Positions 37,433 to 46,647 of a stretch of DNA of 48,236 nucleotides are shown here, piece after piece. The notes below the pieces were generated by a model. That model was not told the DNA's origin, did no database searches, and worked only from the letters and a program-made list of their open reading frames with translations. This DNA is from an uncultured beta proteobacterium (GTDB lineage: Bacteria > Pseudomonadota > Gammaproteobacteria > Burkholderiales > Burkholderiaceae_B). The stretch lies in the NCBI GenBank assembly GCA_903821335.1, contig CAIJKV010000341.1:1-48236 (forward strand), read 5' to 3'. The position numbers were made by a program, and so were the translations under genes. Positions within the stretch are counted from its first letter, which is position 1; every line of letters begins with the position of its first letter.

Positions 37433-38281
37433 ATGCCTATAGTGAATTCACATGATGGTGTGCCACTTTTTTTTGAGTTGCATGATTACACCGATCCCTG
37501 GAAGAATGCACCAACGCTGATTCTTCAACATGGCTTCGGACGATCGGGACGTTTTTGGTACAACATGATCCCGTATCTGGCTCGATTTTATAAAGTACTC
37601 ACGCCGACGTTGCGTGGACTGGGCCAGCACTACGACATGCCCGATCCGGAAGTCCGCATTACTGCAGAAAACTACATTCGTGATCTCGTCACAATTATCG
37701 ATCACCTTGGGCTTGATCGCGTTCACTACGCCGGGGAGTCGCTGGGTGGAATTATTGGGATGTATTTTGCTGGCATGCATCCTGAGCGTGTTCGTACACT
37801 GTCGCTTTTTGCTGCGCCACTCATTATTAGCGAAAAGACACGTGAAACATTTCGTATTGGCCACGCTACATGGCAGGATGCGTTACAAAAACTCGGCGTG
37901 CGGGGCTGGTCAGATGCGGTCAACACACTGACACGTTTTCCACCTGGTACACATCCCGATATGCTTGCCTGGTTTTCCGAGGAAATGTCGAAGTCAAAAC
38001 TCGAGGTGGTTCTGCAGATGTCACGTCTTGCGGCGCAAGTGAATCCTAGTGCTGTACTGGGCAATATCGAGGCACCCGTACTGGGGCTGTATCCGAGCCA
38101 GGGTGGTGCCATCACCTCGAACGAACAGTTCGATATTCTCAGGAAAAACATCAAGGACCTACGGCTGGTACACCTTGATACGCCCTACCACATGGTGCAT
38201 ACGATCGAGCCCGCAAATTGTGCAAAACATGTTCTGTATTTTTGCTCTGAATTTGACGGAACGCCTTGCCGCGAGCGTTGA
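37433..38281 (+). CDS. Alpha/beta hydrolase
   Basis: A 282-residue alpha/beta-hydrolase-fold protein. The oxyanion segment QHGFGRSGRFW is at 32-42, the nucleophile S103 lies in YAGESLGGIIGM, and the catalytic His lies in YHMVHTIEP near the C-terminus. Where the acid normally follows strand six the sequence reads VLGLYPSQGGAIT with no Asp or Glu in the usual place, so the triad acid may come from another loop. Homologues include enol-lactone hydrolases and C-C hydrolases of ring-cleavage products. GGAGA 5 bases upstream supports ATG 37433. It leads an operon with an ABC importer (next gene 19 bp away), so it may process the imported compound. Confidence 0.85.
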   Translation: MPIVNSHDGVPLFFELHDYTDPWKNAPTLILQHGFGRSGRFWYNMIPYLARFYKVLTPTLRGLGQHYDMPDPEVRITAENYIRDLVTIIDHLGLDRVHYAGESLGGIIGMYFAGMHPERVRTLSLFAAPLIISEKTRETFRIGHATWQDALQKLGVRGWSDAVNTLTRFPPGTHPDMLAWFSEEMSKSKLEVVLQMSRLAAQVNPSAVLGNIEAPVLGLYPSQGGAITSNEQFDILRKNIKDLRLVHLDTPYHMVHTIEPANCAKHVLYFCSEFDGTPCRER

Positions 38282-38300
38282 TCAATCAAAGGTGATTTTG

Positions 38301-39380
38301 ATGTCGAAACTATTACGGCGGTTGTGGCCATGCGTTCGTGACCCGCTTGGATTGTCGTCCGGGCTGCGGGTTCTTGCTGCAGGTTTAGTGATCGCAGCGA
38401 GCTTATTGCCCATAAGCGGCTACGCACAATCAGATGAGTTGATCGCACTTGCCAAAAAAGAAGGAAAAGTGATGATCTATGGCGAGATTATCACTCCCAC
38501 CTTGCGAGGAATTAAAGAAGGCTTTGAAGCAAAGTACCCAGGCATCACCATGGAGTTCGTGTATCTGTCTGGCGCGCCCCTGATGAACAGGATTGTTTCC
38601 GAACAAGATGCCAAACGATATCTGGCTGATGTCATTGTCATTGATACGCCTCGTATGCCTTTGTTGCAGGAAAAGGGCTATCTGACGCCGTATGAATCAG
38701 TCGAACAGGCTCGGTACGATAAGCAGTGGTGGTCCGACCCGCCAAATTATTGGGTGAGAAACCATTTTTATCTTGGCGGCATCATGTACAACACAAAGAG
38801 TGTTGCACCTGCGGATGTACCCAAAACATATTTCGACATTCTTGATCCAAAGTGGCGTGGCCAGATTGCGATTGTGAGTCCTGTCGCAAATGAGCTCATG
38901 TTCGCACTCTATGCAGGATTTGTGCGCGATATGGGTGAGGAAAAAGCCTTTAAGTTTTTCGAAGGACTCGCTGCTCAAAAGCCTCTTGTGTTTGGACCTG
39001 GCGGGATTCGGGTTTCACAAGGTGTCGGTACGGGTGAATTTCCAATTGGGATCGGCTTCGTTGGTCACGTATATGGCGTGGGGCGCGAACCGGGCTACAA
39101 CATGGCCATCGCCCTGATAGATCCGATCTATGCCGTGGGTGGGCCAGGATTTTCGGTGTTAAAAAATGCACCCCATCCAAATGCTGCACGACTGGCGGTC
39201 GACTATATGCTTTCAACGCCCGCTCAAGAGCGCATTGCACAAAGTGGGTACCGATCGAATGACCCTGCTGTGCAAGGTCGTCGCGAAATTACTGAGGCAA
39301 ATATCTCTGTCGCTCCAGTGCCAACTGGCGCTGAGGCTGAAAGGCTGCGCAGCAAGCTTAAACAATTATTTGGTAGTTAA
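38301..39380 (+). CDS. ABC transporter periplasmic substrate-binding protein (iron/thiamine/2-AEP type)
   Basis: A 359-residue extracytoplasmic binding protein. A signal peptide with basic start and core RVLAAGLVIAASLLPISGYAQ is followed by ELIALAKKEGKVMIYGE, the typical start of class-II binding proteins of the Fe(III)/putrescine/thiamine group, then FEAKYPGITMEFV and later DPKWRGQIAIVSP. No conserved pair of iron-binding tyrosines can be assigned, so iron is not assumed. AAGGTGA precedes ATG 38301. It sits between the hydrolase and the ATPase and permease genes; the four genes form a complete importer operon with an associated enzyme, suggesting an organic substrate. Confidence 0.9.
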   Translation: MSKLLRRLWPCVRDPLGLSSGLRVLAAGLVIAASLLPISGYAQSDELIALAKKEGKVMIYGEIITPTLRGIKEGFEAKYPGITMEFVYLSGAPLMNRIVSEQDAKRYLADVIVIDTPRMPLLQEKGYLTPYESVEQARYDKQWWSDPPNYWVRNHFYLGGIMYNTKSVAPADVPKTYFDILDPKWRGQIAIVSPVANELMFALYAGFVRDMGEEKAFKFFEGLAAQKPLVFGPGGIRVSQGVGTGEFPIGIGFVGHVYGVGREPGYNMAIALIDPIYAVGGPGFSVLKNAPHPNAARLAVDYMLSTPAQERIAQSGYRSNDPAVQGRREITEANISVAPVPTGAEAERLRSKLKQLFGS

Positions 39381-39432
39381 GCCTGCAAGTTCGACTGACT
39401 ACCTAACGTTTCTTTCTTGGCTGGATAATTTA

Positions 39433-40545
39433 ATGATTCGTCTAGAAGGACTCAATAAAACCTTTCGCTCTCACGACCGTACCGTGCACGTCATCAATGA
39501 TGTGACACAAACAATTCCAGACGGATCTTTCTTTACGTTGCTTGGACCAAGCGGCTGTGGAAAAACCACCACGCTGCGCGTGATTGCAGGACTTGAAGGC
39601 CACGACAGCGGTAGCGTGTGGTTTGGTGAAAAATTGATCTCGTGTCCTGAGAAAAAAGTTTTTACTCGAACGAGTGATCGTGATATCGGAATGGTGTTTC
39701 AGTCTTATGCGATCTGGCCGCATATGAGTGTATTTGGTAACGTCGCGTACCCACTCACTACGCGTCGCAACAAACTTTCAAGTAGCCAAATCCAGAAGCG
39801 TGTATTAGAGGCCCTAGAGTTAGTCGGACTCGAGCAACTCAGTCAATCTGCATCAACGGCACTCAGTGGTGGTCAACAGCAGCGCGTCGCGCTCGCCCGC
39901 GCGCTGGTAAGCGAACCGCAGGTGCTATTACTCGACGAGCCCTTGAGCAATCTTGATGCGCTACTTCGTGAACGCATGCGTAGCGAACTTACACAATTGC
40001 AACACAAAATCAAGGTGACTTCGGTATATGTGACGCATGATCGTGCTGAGGCACTGGCGATGTCGGACTATATCGCCGTCATGAATGGTGGGCGTATTGA
40101 GATGACGGGGACTCCTGATGAGATTTATCGGCGCCCGCGTACAGTTTTTGTGGCCAAATTTTTAGGACATTGTAATTTCATCGAGGGAACGATTCGCACC
40201 CGCCTTTCAGATTCAACCGGGATAGCTGAAACTGCTTTCGGGGCGGTTGAAGTGACGATGGAAAAAGTTGCTGCCGTGGGTGCTGCGATCAGCTTGCTTA
40301 TTCGCCCAGAAGATCTTGTCGTTGTTGCCGATGAGGAAATCTGTAGCTACTCTGCCCAGACTCTGCTGATTCGTGCCTACATTTCAAATACGATGTACTT
40401 CGGTGAGCACTACGAGTATGAGGCTCTGGCAGGTGACGTAGCGTTACGTTTCAAGGGAAATATCGCACCGAATGCTGCGAACGGGCAGATTGTCCTGGCG
40501 CTTCGCCGAGGGGTGTGCTGGGCGTTCGCATCTGGAGCCCACTGA
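39433..40545 (+). CDS. ABC transporter ATP-binding protein (FbpC/PotA-like)
   Basis: A 370-residue importer ATPase. Walker A is GPSGCGKTT with K44. The Q-loop is MVFQSYAIWPHMSV, the signature LSGGQQQRVALARAL (about 143), Walker B VLLLDEPLSNLD (about 165) and the switch His is in YVTHDRAEA. The last ~120 residues form a C-terminal TOBE-like domain, as in FbpC/PotA/MalK-type ATPases. The start ATG 39433 has only a weak ribosome-binding site. The stop codon shares one base with the permease start (TGATG), so the two are translationally coupled. Confidence 0.92.
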   Translation: MIRLEGLNKTFRSHDRTVHVINDVTQTIPDGSFFTLLGPSGCGKTTTLRVIAGLEGHDSGSVWFGEKLISCPEKKVFTRTSDRDIGMVFQSYAIWPHMSVFGNVAYPLTTRRNKLSSSQIQKRVLEALELVGLEQLSQSASTALSGGQQQRVALARALVSEPQVLLLDEPLSNLDALLRERMRSELTQLQHKIKVTSVYVTHDRAEALAMSDYIAVMNGGRIEMTGTPDEIYRRPRTVFVAKFLGHCNFIEGTIRTRLSDSTGIAETAFGAVEVTMEKVAAVGAAISLLIRPEDLVVVADEEICSYSAQTLLIRAYISNTMYFGEHYEYEALAGDVALRFKGNIAPNAANGQIVLALRRGVCWAFASGAH

Positions 40546-42236
40546 TGGCGAGCGGGGAAGACTCAGTTTTACGCGCCCTGAATACGCCACGTCTGTTACT
40601 TGGCCTTGCATTGATTATTGTCAGTGCAATGGTCTTGGTGCCCTGTGGCATGTTGGTCTTCGAAAGCCTGACCACTGTGGATAGCGGTGGCCGACATGCC
40701 ACACTTCAGCACTACGCAGGCGTCGTGTCTGAAATGCGTACCTATGCCTTGTTGGGTCGAACGGTACTTTTCAGTGCCGTCATGACAGTCTGCGCGGGAA
40801 GTACAGGTTTTCTCTTTGCATGGCTTGCGGTGCGCACAAATACTCCGGGCCGTCGCTTCATGCCAATCGCAGTCCTGTTGCCTTATCTCATTCCGCCAAC
40901 GCTCGGGGCGGTTTGCTGGATACTGCTTCTTTCGCCACGCAACGGCATTATTAATTTGGCACTAGAGCCAATTTTTCACACAAGTGTATTCAATATCTAC
41001 TCCTTTACAGGGATGGTGTTTGTAGAAACTCTCTATACATTTCCGCTCGCCTTCATATTTTTTTATGCTTCGTTGTCTTCGATCGACCCTGTTCTGGAAG
41101 AAGCCTCTGCTGCTTGTGGTGCCGGTGCTTTCCGTACTTTTCGAAAAATCACTCTGCCCCGTATGATGCCAACGATCATTTCAGTTGGCACGATTCTTTT
41201 CATTATCGGTCTGGAGAGTTTCGATGTGGCATGGTTTCTGGGTTACCCGGCCAAAATATATATTCTGAGTATTGAAGTCTTTCTTCTGACGCGCTACAAC
41301 TTTCCCTCTGATATCGGTGGCGCAGCGGTTTATGGTGTGTTTGCTTTGATCGCAGCTGTTTTGCTTGTGCAACTCTATCGACGCGTGACAGCGGATGACC
41401 GTCGTTTCGTTGCGATTACCGGCAAGGGGTATCGTTTGGGTTCACTCGATATTGGACGCTATCGGTGGCTGGTAAGTATCAGTTTTTATTCGCTTATCGC
41501 CATCATTGGTGTACTCCCGCTATTTTTACTTGCAGCCATTTCGCTTGAATCGGTCAGCTGGCCTTTTGCTCTGCATCCGCAAGCATCACTGAATAACTAC
41601 AAGTGGATTTTTACCGACTCGGAATCGCTACGTTCGATTATCAACACAGCCATCCTCGCACTGGGTGGTGCCACAATAGCGGTGTGCACAGGGTTCATGA
41701 TTGCGTATGTTTGCAGCAGGACCAATGTTAAGGGCAGGGGGCTGCTTGATTACATCTCTTTTCTGCCCTTTGCCTTTCCTGGTTCGGTGCTCGCGATTGG
41801 TGTGATTTCAACATTTATTGACTCGCCGATCTACAACACAATCTGGATCATGCTGCTTGCTTTCAGCATAAAGTTCATGCCTTATAGCATTCGCAATATT
41901 AATAACAACCTGATGCAAGTGCACCGCGAACTTGAAGAAGCTTCATATATCGCCGGAGCCACGATGTTGATGACGATTTATCGCATTGTCCTGCCTCTGA
42001 TTATTCCTGGCCTGGTCGCTGCATGGTCGTTGCTGTTTATTGTGTTCGTTCGTCAGTTTAGTTTGCCAGTGATGCTGTCCTCTCCAGGATCTCAAGTGAT
42101 GACTATCATGCTTTTTCAAGAATGGGATGCAGGAAAAATGGGGCATGTCGCAGCCTACGGAGTATTGATGGTCGGGGCTTCTCTTCCCTTCATGGTTGCA
42201 GCACGCATCATGTCACGACAAAAATCTGTCGTATGA
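40545..42236 (+). CDS. ABC transporter permease, two fused membrane domains
   Basis: A 563-residue inner-membrane protein with about twelve hydrophobic helices in two homologous halves, as in the iron/thiamine permeases FbpB and ThiP. Each half carries an EAA-type coupling loop: EEASAACGAGAFRTFRKITLP in the first and EEASYIAGATMLMTIYRIVLP in the second. Both contact the ATPase. The gene starts at ATG 40545, overlapping the ATPase stop by one base, with TGGAG about 8 bases upstream. It completes the hydrolase-binding protein-ATPase-permease operon. Substrate not identifiable. Confidence 0.92.
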   Translation: MASGEDSVLRALNTPRLLLGLALIIVSAMVLVPCGMLVFESLTTVDSGGRHATLQHYAGVVSEMRTYALLGRTVLFSAVMTVCAGSTGFLFAWLAVRTNTPGRRFMPIAVLLPYLIPPTLGAVCWILLLSPRNGIINLALEPIFHTSVFNIYSFTGMVFVETLYTFPLAFIFFYASLSSIDPVLEEASAACGAGAFRTFRKITLPRMMPTIISVGTILFIIGLESFDVAWFLGYPAKIYILSIEVFLLTRYNFPSDIGGAAVYGVFALIAAVLLVQLYRRVTADDRRFVAITGKGYRLGSLDIGRYRWLVSISFYSLIAIIGVLPLFLLAAISLESVSWPFALHPQASLNNYKWIFTDSESLRSIINTAILALGGATIAVCTGFMIAYVCSRTNVKGRGLLDYISFLPFAFPGSVLAIGVISTFIDSPIYNTIWIMLLAFSIKFMPYSIRNINNNLMQVHRELEEASYIAGATMLMTIYRIVLPLIIPGLVAAWSLLFIVFVRQFSLPVMLSSPGSQVMTIMLFQEWDAGKMGHVAAYGVLMVGASLPFMVAARIMSRQKSVV

Positions 42237-42290
42237 CTTTTGGGTTCGTTGCGCGAACTCTGATGAAATTGGCCCTGCTGACTTCATCCG

Positions 42291-42482
42291 TATAGTGTCT
42301 ACCGGAAGGTGCGCAGCCTCAAAGGCGTATCAAGCCGCATGTTGAGACAAGAACGTCCGGATATCGTCCAACATTACTGGAAGGACATGCTCTGGAGTCC
42401 GTCGTATTTCGCCGCAAGTTGCGGCGGTGCTCCTCTTTCCATCATCAAACAGTATGTCGAACAACAACAACGGCCACTCTAA
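42291..42482 (+). pseudogene. Remnant of an IS200/IS605-family transposase (tnpA, C-terminal third)
   Basis: The frame encodes KGVSSRMLRQERPD, then DMLWSPSYFAASCGGAPL, then SIIKQYVEQQQRPL and a stop. This lines up with the end of TnpA of IS608-type elements (KGRSSRILRQEF, VGGAPLNVVKQYIENQQ), including the catalytic tyrosine in KQYVEQQ. The HUH histidine motif and the whole N-terminal part are missing, and an in-frame stop lies at 42279, so the gene is dead. It fills part of the 569-bp gap between the ABC permease and the next Bug gene. Confidence 0.88.
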
Positions 42483-42492
42483 AAAAAAATCC

Positions 42493-42576
42493 GCGCCTTA
42501 TATCCCCGCGCAAATGCGTCGGCCTCGCCTTTGTGCCGCTACGCGGCAGGCGCACTTGAACGGGGCTTTACGGCGC
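42493..42576 (+). mobile_element. Probable right-end hairpin of the IS200/IS605 remnant
   Basis: Just after the tnpA stop, GCGCC-TTATAT-CCCCG (42493-42508) can pair imperfectly with CGGGG-CTTTAC-GGCGC (42561-42576). Subterminal imperfect hairpins rather than terminal inverted repeats are the hallmark of this IS family. The exact cleavage end is not determined. Confidence 0.5.
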
Positions 42577-42667
42577 ATCAGGTAAAGCCTGATGGTCTGC
42601 AATCGCTGTGCCACTATTCCGGTAAAAAAGACGTACGAGGGTATATAGTGTTTTTTTGCGAAATGAG

Positions 42668-42691
42668 GTGTGTAGCCCATAGGCTACACAC
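42668..42691. repeat. Perfect 10-bp inverted repeat with 4-base loop
   Basis: GTGTGTAGCC, loop CATA, GGCTACACAC. No T-run follows on either strand, so it is not a standard terminator. It lies 115 bp before the Bug gene start, 20 bp after a TATATAGTG element that could be a -10 box. It may be an operator or an mRNA hairpin in the leader. The remainder of the gap up to 42805 shows no gene. Confidence 0.7.
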
Positions 42692-42805
42692 CGCTCTGGC
42701 GCATAAAAAGATATCTTCACCCGAGACGAGTAAAAACAGCAGTAAAAGCCGACTCAAAGAAACGACCAAGCATGGTCAATTATTCCAGAACCTGGAGACA
42801 AAACA

Positions 42806-43786
42806 ATGAACCACTCTAGCGTGTTTGCTGGTGCGGCAATTATCATTTCGTGCGTTTTCGGAGTGGCATCGACTGCCTTGGCGCAATACCCTGACAAGCC
42901 AATTCGACTTATTTCACCTTATGCTCCGGGTGGCGCAGCAGGAACTTTGGCACAATTGGTGGGTAAACATCTTGCGCAAGAGCTCGGTCAGGTTGTCGTG
43001 GTTGAGGCAAAGCCTGGCGCGAACGGAAATATTGCCTCTGACTTTGTCGCGCACTCAACCTCTGACGGGTACACCTTGCTGATTGGTACGATCAGCACGT
43101 TGACCATCAATCCGTCACTCTACAAAGACATGACATTTGATCCTATGAAGGATTTTGCGCCAATATCCCAGTTGGTGACAACCCAGAACATGATAGTAGT
43201 GGATCCAGCGTTGCCGATTAAAACGCTCACGGAACTGATTCAATACGCAAAGCAAAACCCTGGCAAGTTGACCTACGGATCCTCCGGCGTTGGGAGCACC
43301 TTGCACCTGTCGGGTGAGTTGTTTCGCCGTGTCACCAGTACCGACATGCTGCACGTTGCCTACAAAGGTGGCGTTCCAGCTAGAACGGATCTATTGGCAG
43401 GTCACATTTCAATGATGTTTGGAGATATGAGCGCCTTGCCCTTTGTTCAGTCTGGCAAACTGCGTGCGCTGGCCGTGACAAGCGCCAAGCGTGACCCGGC
43501 CGCACCGAATATTCCAACCGCCGAAGAGGCTGGCCTGCCTGGTTATGTCGTTGAGGTTTGGTACGGACTTTTTGCCCCCGTTGGCACGTCTGTATCAATT
43601 GTCGATAAGTTGAGCCTGGCAGTTAGCTCGATATTAAGGAAGTCGGAGGTCACAACGGCTTTGCATGAAATTGGTATGCAGCCTGCCGCAAACACCACGC
43701 CGGACTATCTGGATAACTTGATGAAGTCAGACTTCAAGAAATGGGCGGAAGTCATCAAAGCTTCAAATATAAAAATTGACCAATAA
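42806..43786 (+). CDS. Bug/TctC-family periplasmic solute receptor
   Basis: A 326-residue receptor of the Bug family. A clean signal peptide (core VFAGAAIIISCVFGVAS, cleavage after TALA) leads into QYPDKPIRLISPYAPGGAAGT. Then come GANGNIASDFVAH, DGYTLLIGT, NPGKLTYGSSGVGSTLHL and MLHVAYKGGVPARTD, the complete set of family motifs. GGAGA about 8 bases before ATG 42806 is a good ribosome-binding site. The next gene, an HpcH/HpaI-type aldolase, starts 17 bp after its stop, so the two probably form an operon in which the receptor binds the compound, or a relative of it, that the aldolase handles. Confidence 0.92.
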   Translation: MNHSSVFAGAAIIISCVFGVASTALAQYPDKPIRLISPYAPGGAAGTLAQLVGKHLAQELGQVVVVEAKPGANGNIASDFVAHSTSDGYTLLIGTISTLTINPSLYKDMTFDPMKDFAPISQLVTTQNMIVVDPALPIKTLTELIQYAKQNPGKLTYGSSGVGSTLHLSGELFRRVTSTDMLHVAYKGGVPARTDLLAGHISMMFGDMSALPFVQSGKLRALAVTSAKRDPAAPNIPTAEEAGLPGYVVEVWYGLFAPVGTSVSIVDKLSLAVSSILRKSEVTTALHEIGMQPAANTTPDYLDNLMKSDFKKWAEVIKASNIKIDQ

Positions 43787-43803
43787 ATTAAGGTAGATCA
43801 ATC

Positions 43804-44598
43804 GTGACAAAAAAAGAAAATCTCATCATCAAGCGCCTGAGTGAAGGCAAGGCAGCGATTGGGGTGGCTGGCCAAATGAACTCGCCAGAAAACATTGAGA
43901 TTGCGGGTGCCGCAGGCTTCGACTTCACATACATTGATTGCGAGCATGGCTCTTTCTACCTGGAAGGTGCGACCAACATGATTCGTGCGGCAGATGCGGT
44001 GGGGATTACACCGATTGTGCGCCTTCCTAACCACGAGCCGAGTGGAATTGCTCGCGCGCTTGATGCTGGTGCAATGGGCGTAATCATTCCAAACGTATCC
44101 ACGTGTGAACAGGTTAAAGCCATTGTTGCTGCCGCCAAGTACAAAGATGGCGGAAATGGTGGCACGCGAGGAGCGTGCCCTGGGACACGTGCGACATGGC
44201 ATCAAACAACAGAATGGCCAGGGTTTGTTGCCTGGTCCAATGAAAATACTGTGGTGTGGCCATTAATTGAAAGTCCAGAGGGGGTCGCCAATATTGAGGA
44301 AATTGCCTCTGTGGCTGGCATCCATGCACTCATGCTCGGCCCCTTTGATTATGCACATGCGATTGGTCTGCCGGGTCAGTCTCAGCATCCTGAGGTTCAA
44401 GCGGCCTTTTCCAAAGTCATTCAGGCAGCCAAAAAAAATGGGATCGAAGTGGTCGCCTCGCTTTTTTCACCTACACCAGACTTGCTGGAGGAAGAGAAAA
44501 AAAATTGGCTCGCGATGGGCGCTCGAATCCTTGTTGCGGGCAGTGACAGGCGTATGCTGCACAACGCCATGTCGCAGAGGGTCAAAGCACTTCGTTGA
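43804..44598 (+). CDS. HpcH/HpaI aldolase / citrate lyase family protein
   Basis: A 264-residue class-II (metal-dependent) aldolase of the HpcH/HpaI family, which cleaves or forms 2-keto-3-deoxy sugar acids or 4-hydroxy-2-oxoacids with pyruvate as one partner. Visible active-site features are DCEHGSF with H48 as catalytic His, R73 in IVRLPN that binds the pyruvate carboxylate, and the metal ligands E156 (PLIESPEGV) and D182 (MLGPFDYAHAIG). Length is normal. The start is GTG 43804 with AAGGTAG upstream. It forms an operon with the preceding Bug receptor. It is the last accessory gene before guaB. Substrate unknown. Confidence 0.9.
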   Translation: MTKKENLIIKRLSEGKAAIGVAGQMNSPENIEIAGAAGFDFTYIDCEHGSFYLEGATNMIRAADAVGITPIVRLPNHEPSGIARALDAGAMGVIIPNVSTCEQVKAIVAAAKYKDGGNGGTRGACPGTRATWHQTTEWPGFVAWSNENTVVWPLIESPEGVANIEEIASVAGIHALMLGPFDYAHAIGLPGQSQHPEVQAAFSKVIQAAKKNGIEVVASLFSPTPDLLEEEKKNWLAMGARILVAGSDRRMLHNAMSQRVKALR

Positions 44599-44677
44599 AA
44601 ATAGCAGAACTTCGCAGCAGTATCCGACCGTGTTAAGACACTGTTTGATTCCGTTTCCGGTTCTGGTCAAGTCACAG

Positions 44678-44809
44678 TTATTTTTCGATCGCGTAAGAGC
44701 TTGCTCCAGACATCTGGCTGGGCTGCGATATACCGCATGCGCCCTTGGGCCGTGCCTGGACTGGGCGATAAGCCATGATCTGCGCAAACAGCGTCTTGCC
44801 GACATGCAT
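44678..44809 (-). pseudogene. 5' fragment of an IS4-family-like transposase gene
   Basis: A 43-codon frame starting at ATG 44809 opens with MHVGKTLFAQIMAY, the characteristic N-terminus of a group of IS4-family transposases (DUF4372-type start, usually MHVGKTLFAQ...). After about residue 14 the match ends and the rest of the frame is unrelated sequence, so only the first codons survive. Recognition rests on this short motif from memory and needs a search to confirm. Confidence 0.5.
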
Positions 44810-44953
44810 GAGAAATCTCTCAGAGGCGAACCGCTCGTAAATGGCTCAAAAATGAAGAATTTGATTCCAGGTCGGCATCAAAGAAAATTGGCTGCTAGGC
44901 CACGCCAGTATTGGTTCTTAACAAAAAACAATCCGGTTTAACGGACACTAGTG
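44768..44953 (-). mobile_element. Probable left end of a decayed IS4-family element
   Basis: From about 44953 inward (minus strand) the sequence begins CACTAGTGTCCGTTAAACCG and leads after about 140 bp to the transposase-like ATG at 44809, the layout of an IS left end with its leader. The matching right end is not found. The rest of the 463-bp gap (44599-45061) shows no gene other than the guaB promoter at its right side. Confidence 0.45.
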
Positions 44954-44971
44954 AGTCAATACATATATTAA

Positions 44972-46522
<1,551 letters not shown>

Positions 46523-46564
46523 TCTGACGCCAGACCGGTTCGGGCCGACGCGATGTTTGCCCTG

Positions 46565-46626
46565 ATCGGGTAGTCCCCGATTTCTGACGACTCTTCATGC
46601 ACCGGTCTAATGGCCGGTGTCTTTTA
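46565..46626 (+). terminator. Two hairpins between guaB and guaA; the second terminator-like
   Basis: The first stem, ATCGGG/CCCGAT (46565-46581), has a 5-base loop and three T after it. The second, at 46600-46619 (CACCGGTC with GGCCGGTG, one G-T pair, loop TAAT), is followed by TCTTTTATT. The second could act as a partial terminator or attenuator that lowers guaA relative to guaB. Confidence 0.55.
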
Positions 46627-46647
46627 TTCAAATGGAGCCAGGCTCTC

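Noticed and set aside
42240-42265. Small hairpin GTTCG-TTGCG-CGAAC after the ABC permease as a terminator
   Set aside because: The stem is only 5 bp and no T-run follows.
42531-42809. A 92-codon frame reading through the hairpin into the Bug gene start
   Set aside because: It overlaps the IS scar, the inverted repeat and the Bug ribosome-binding site, and has no start signal or recognisable sequence.
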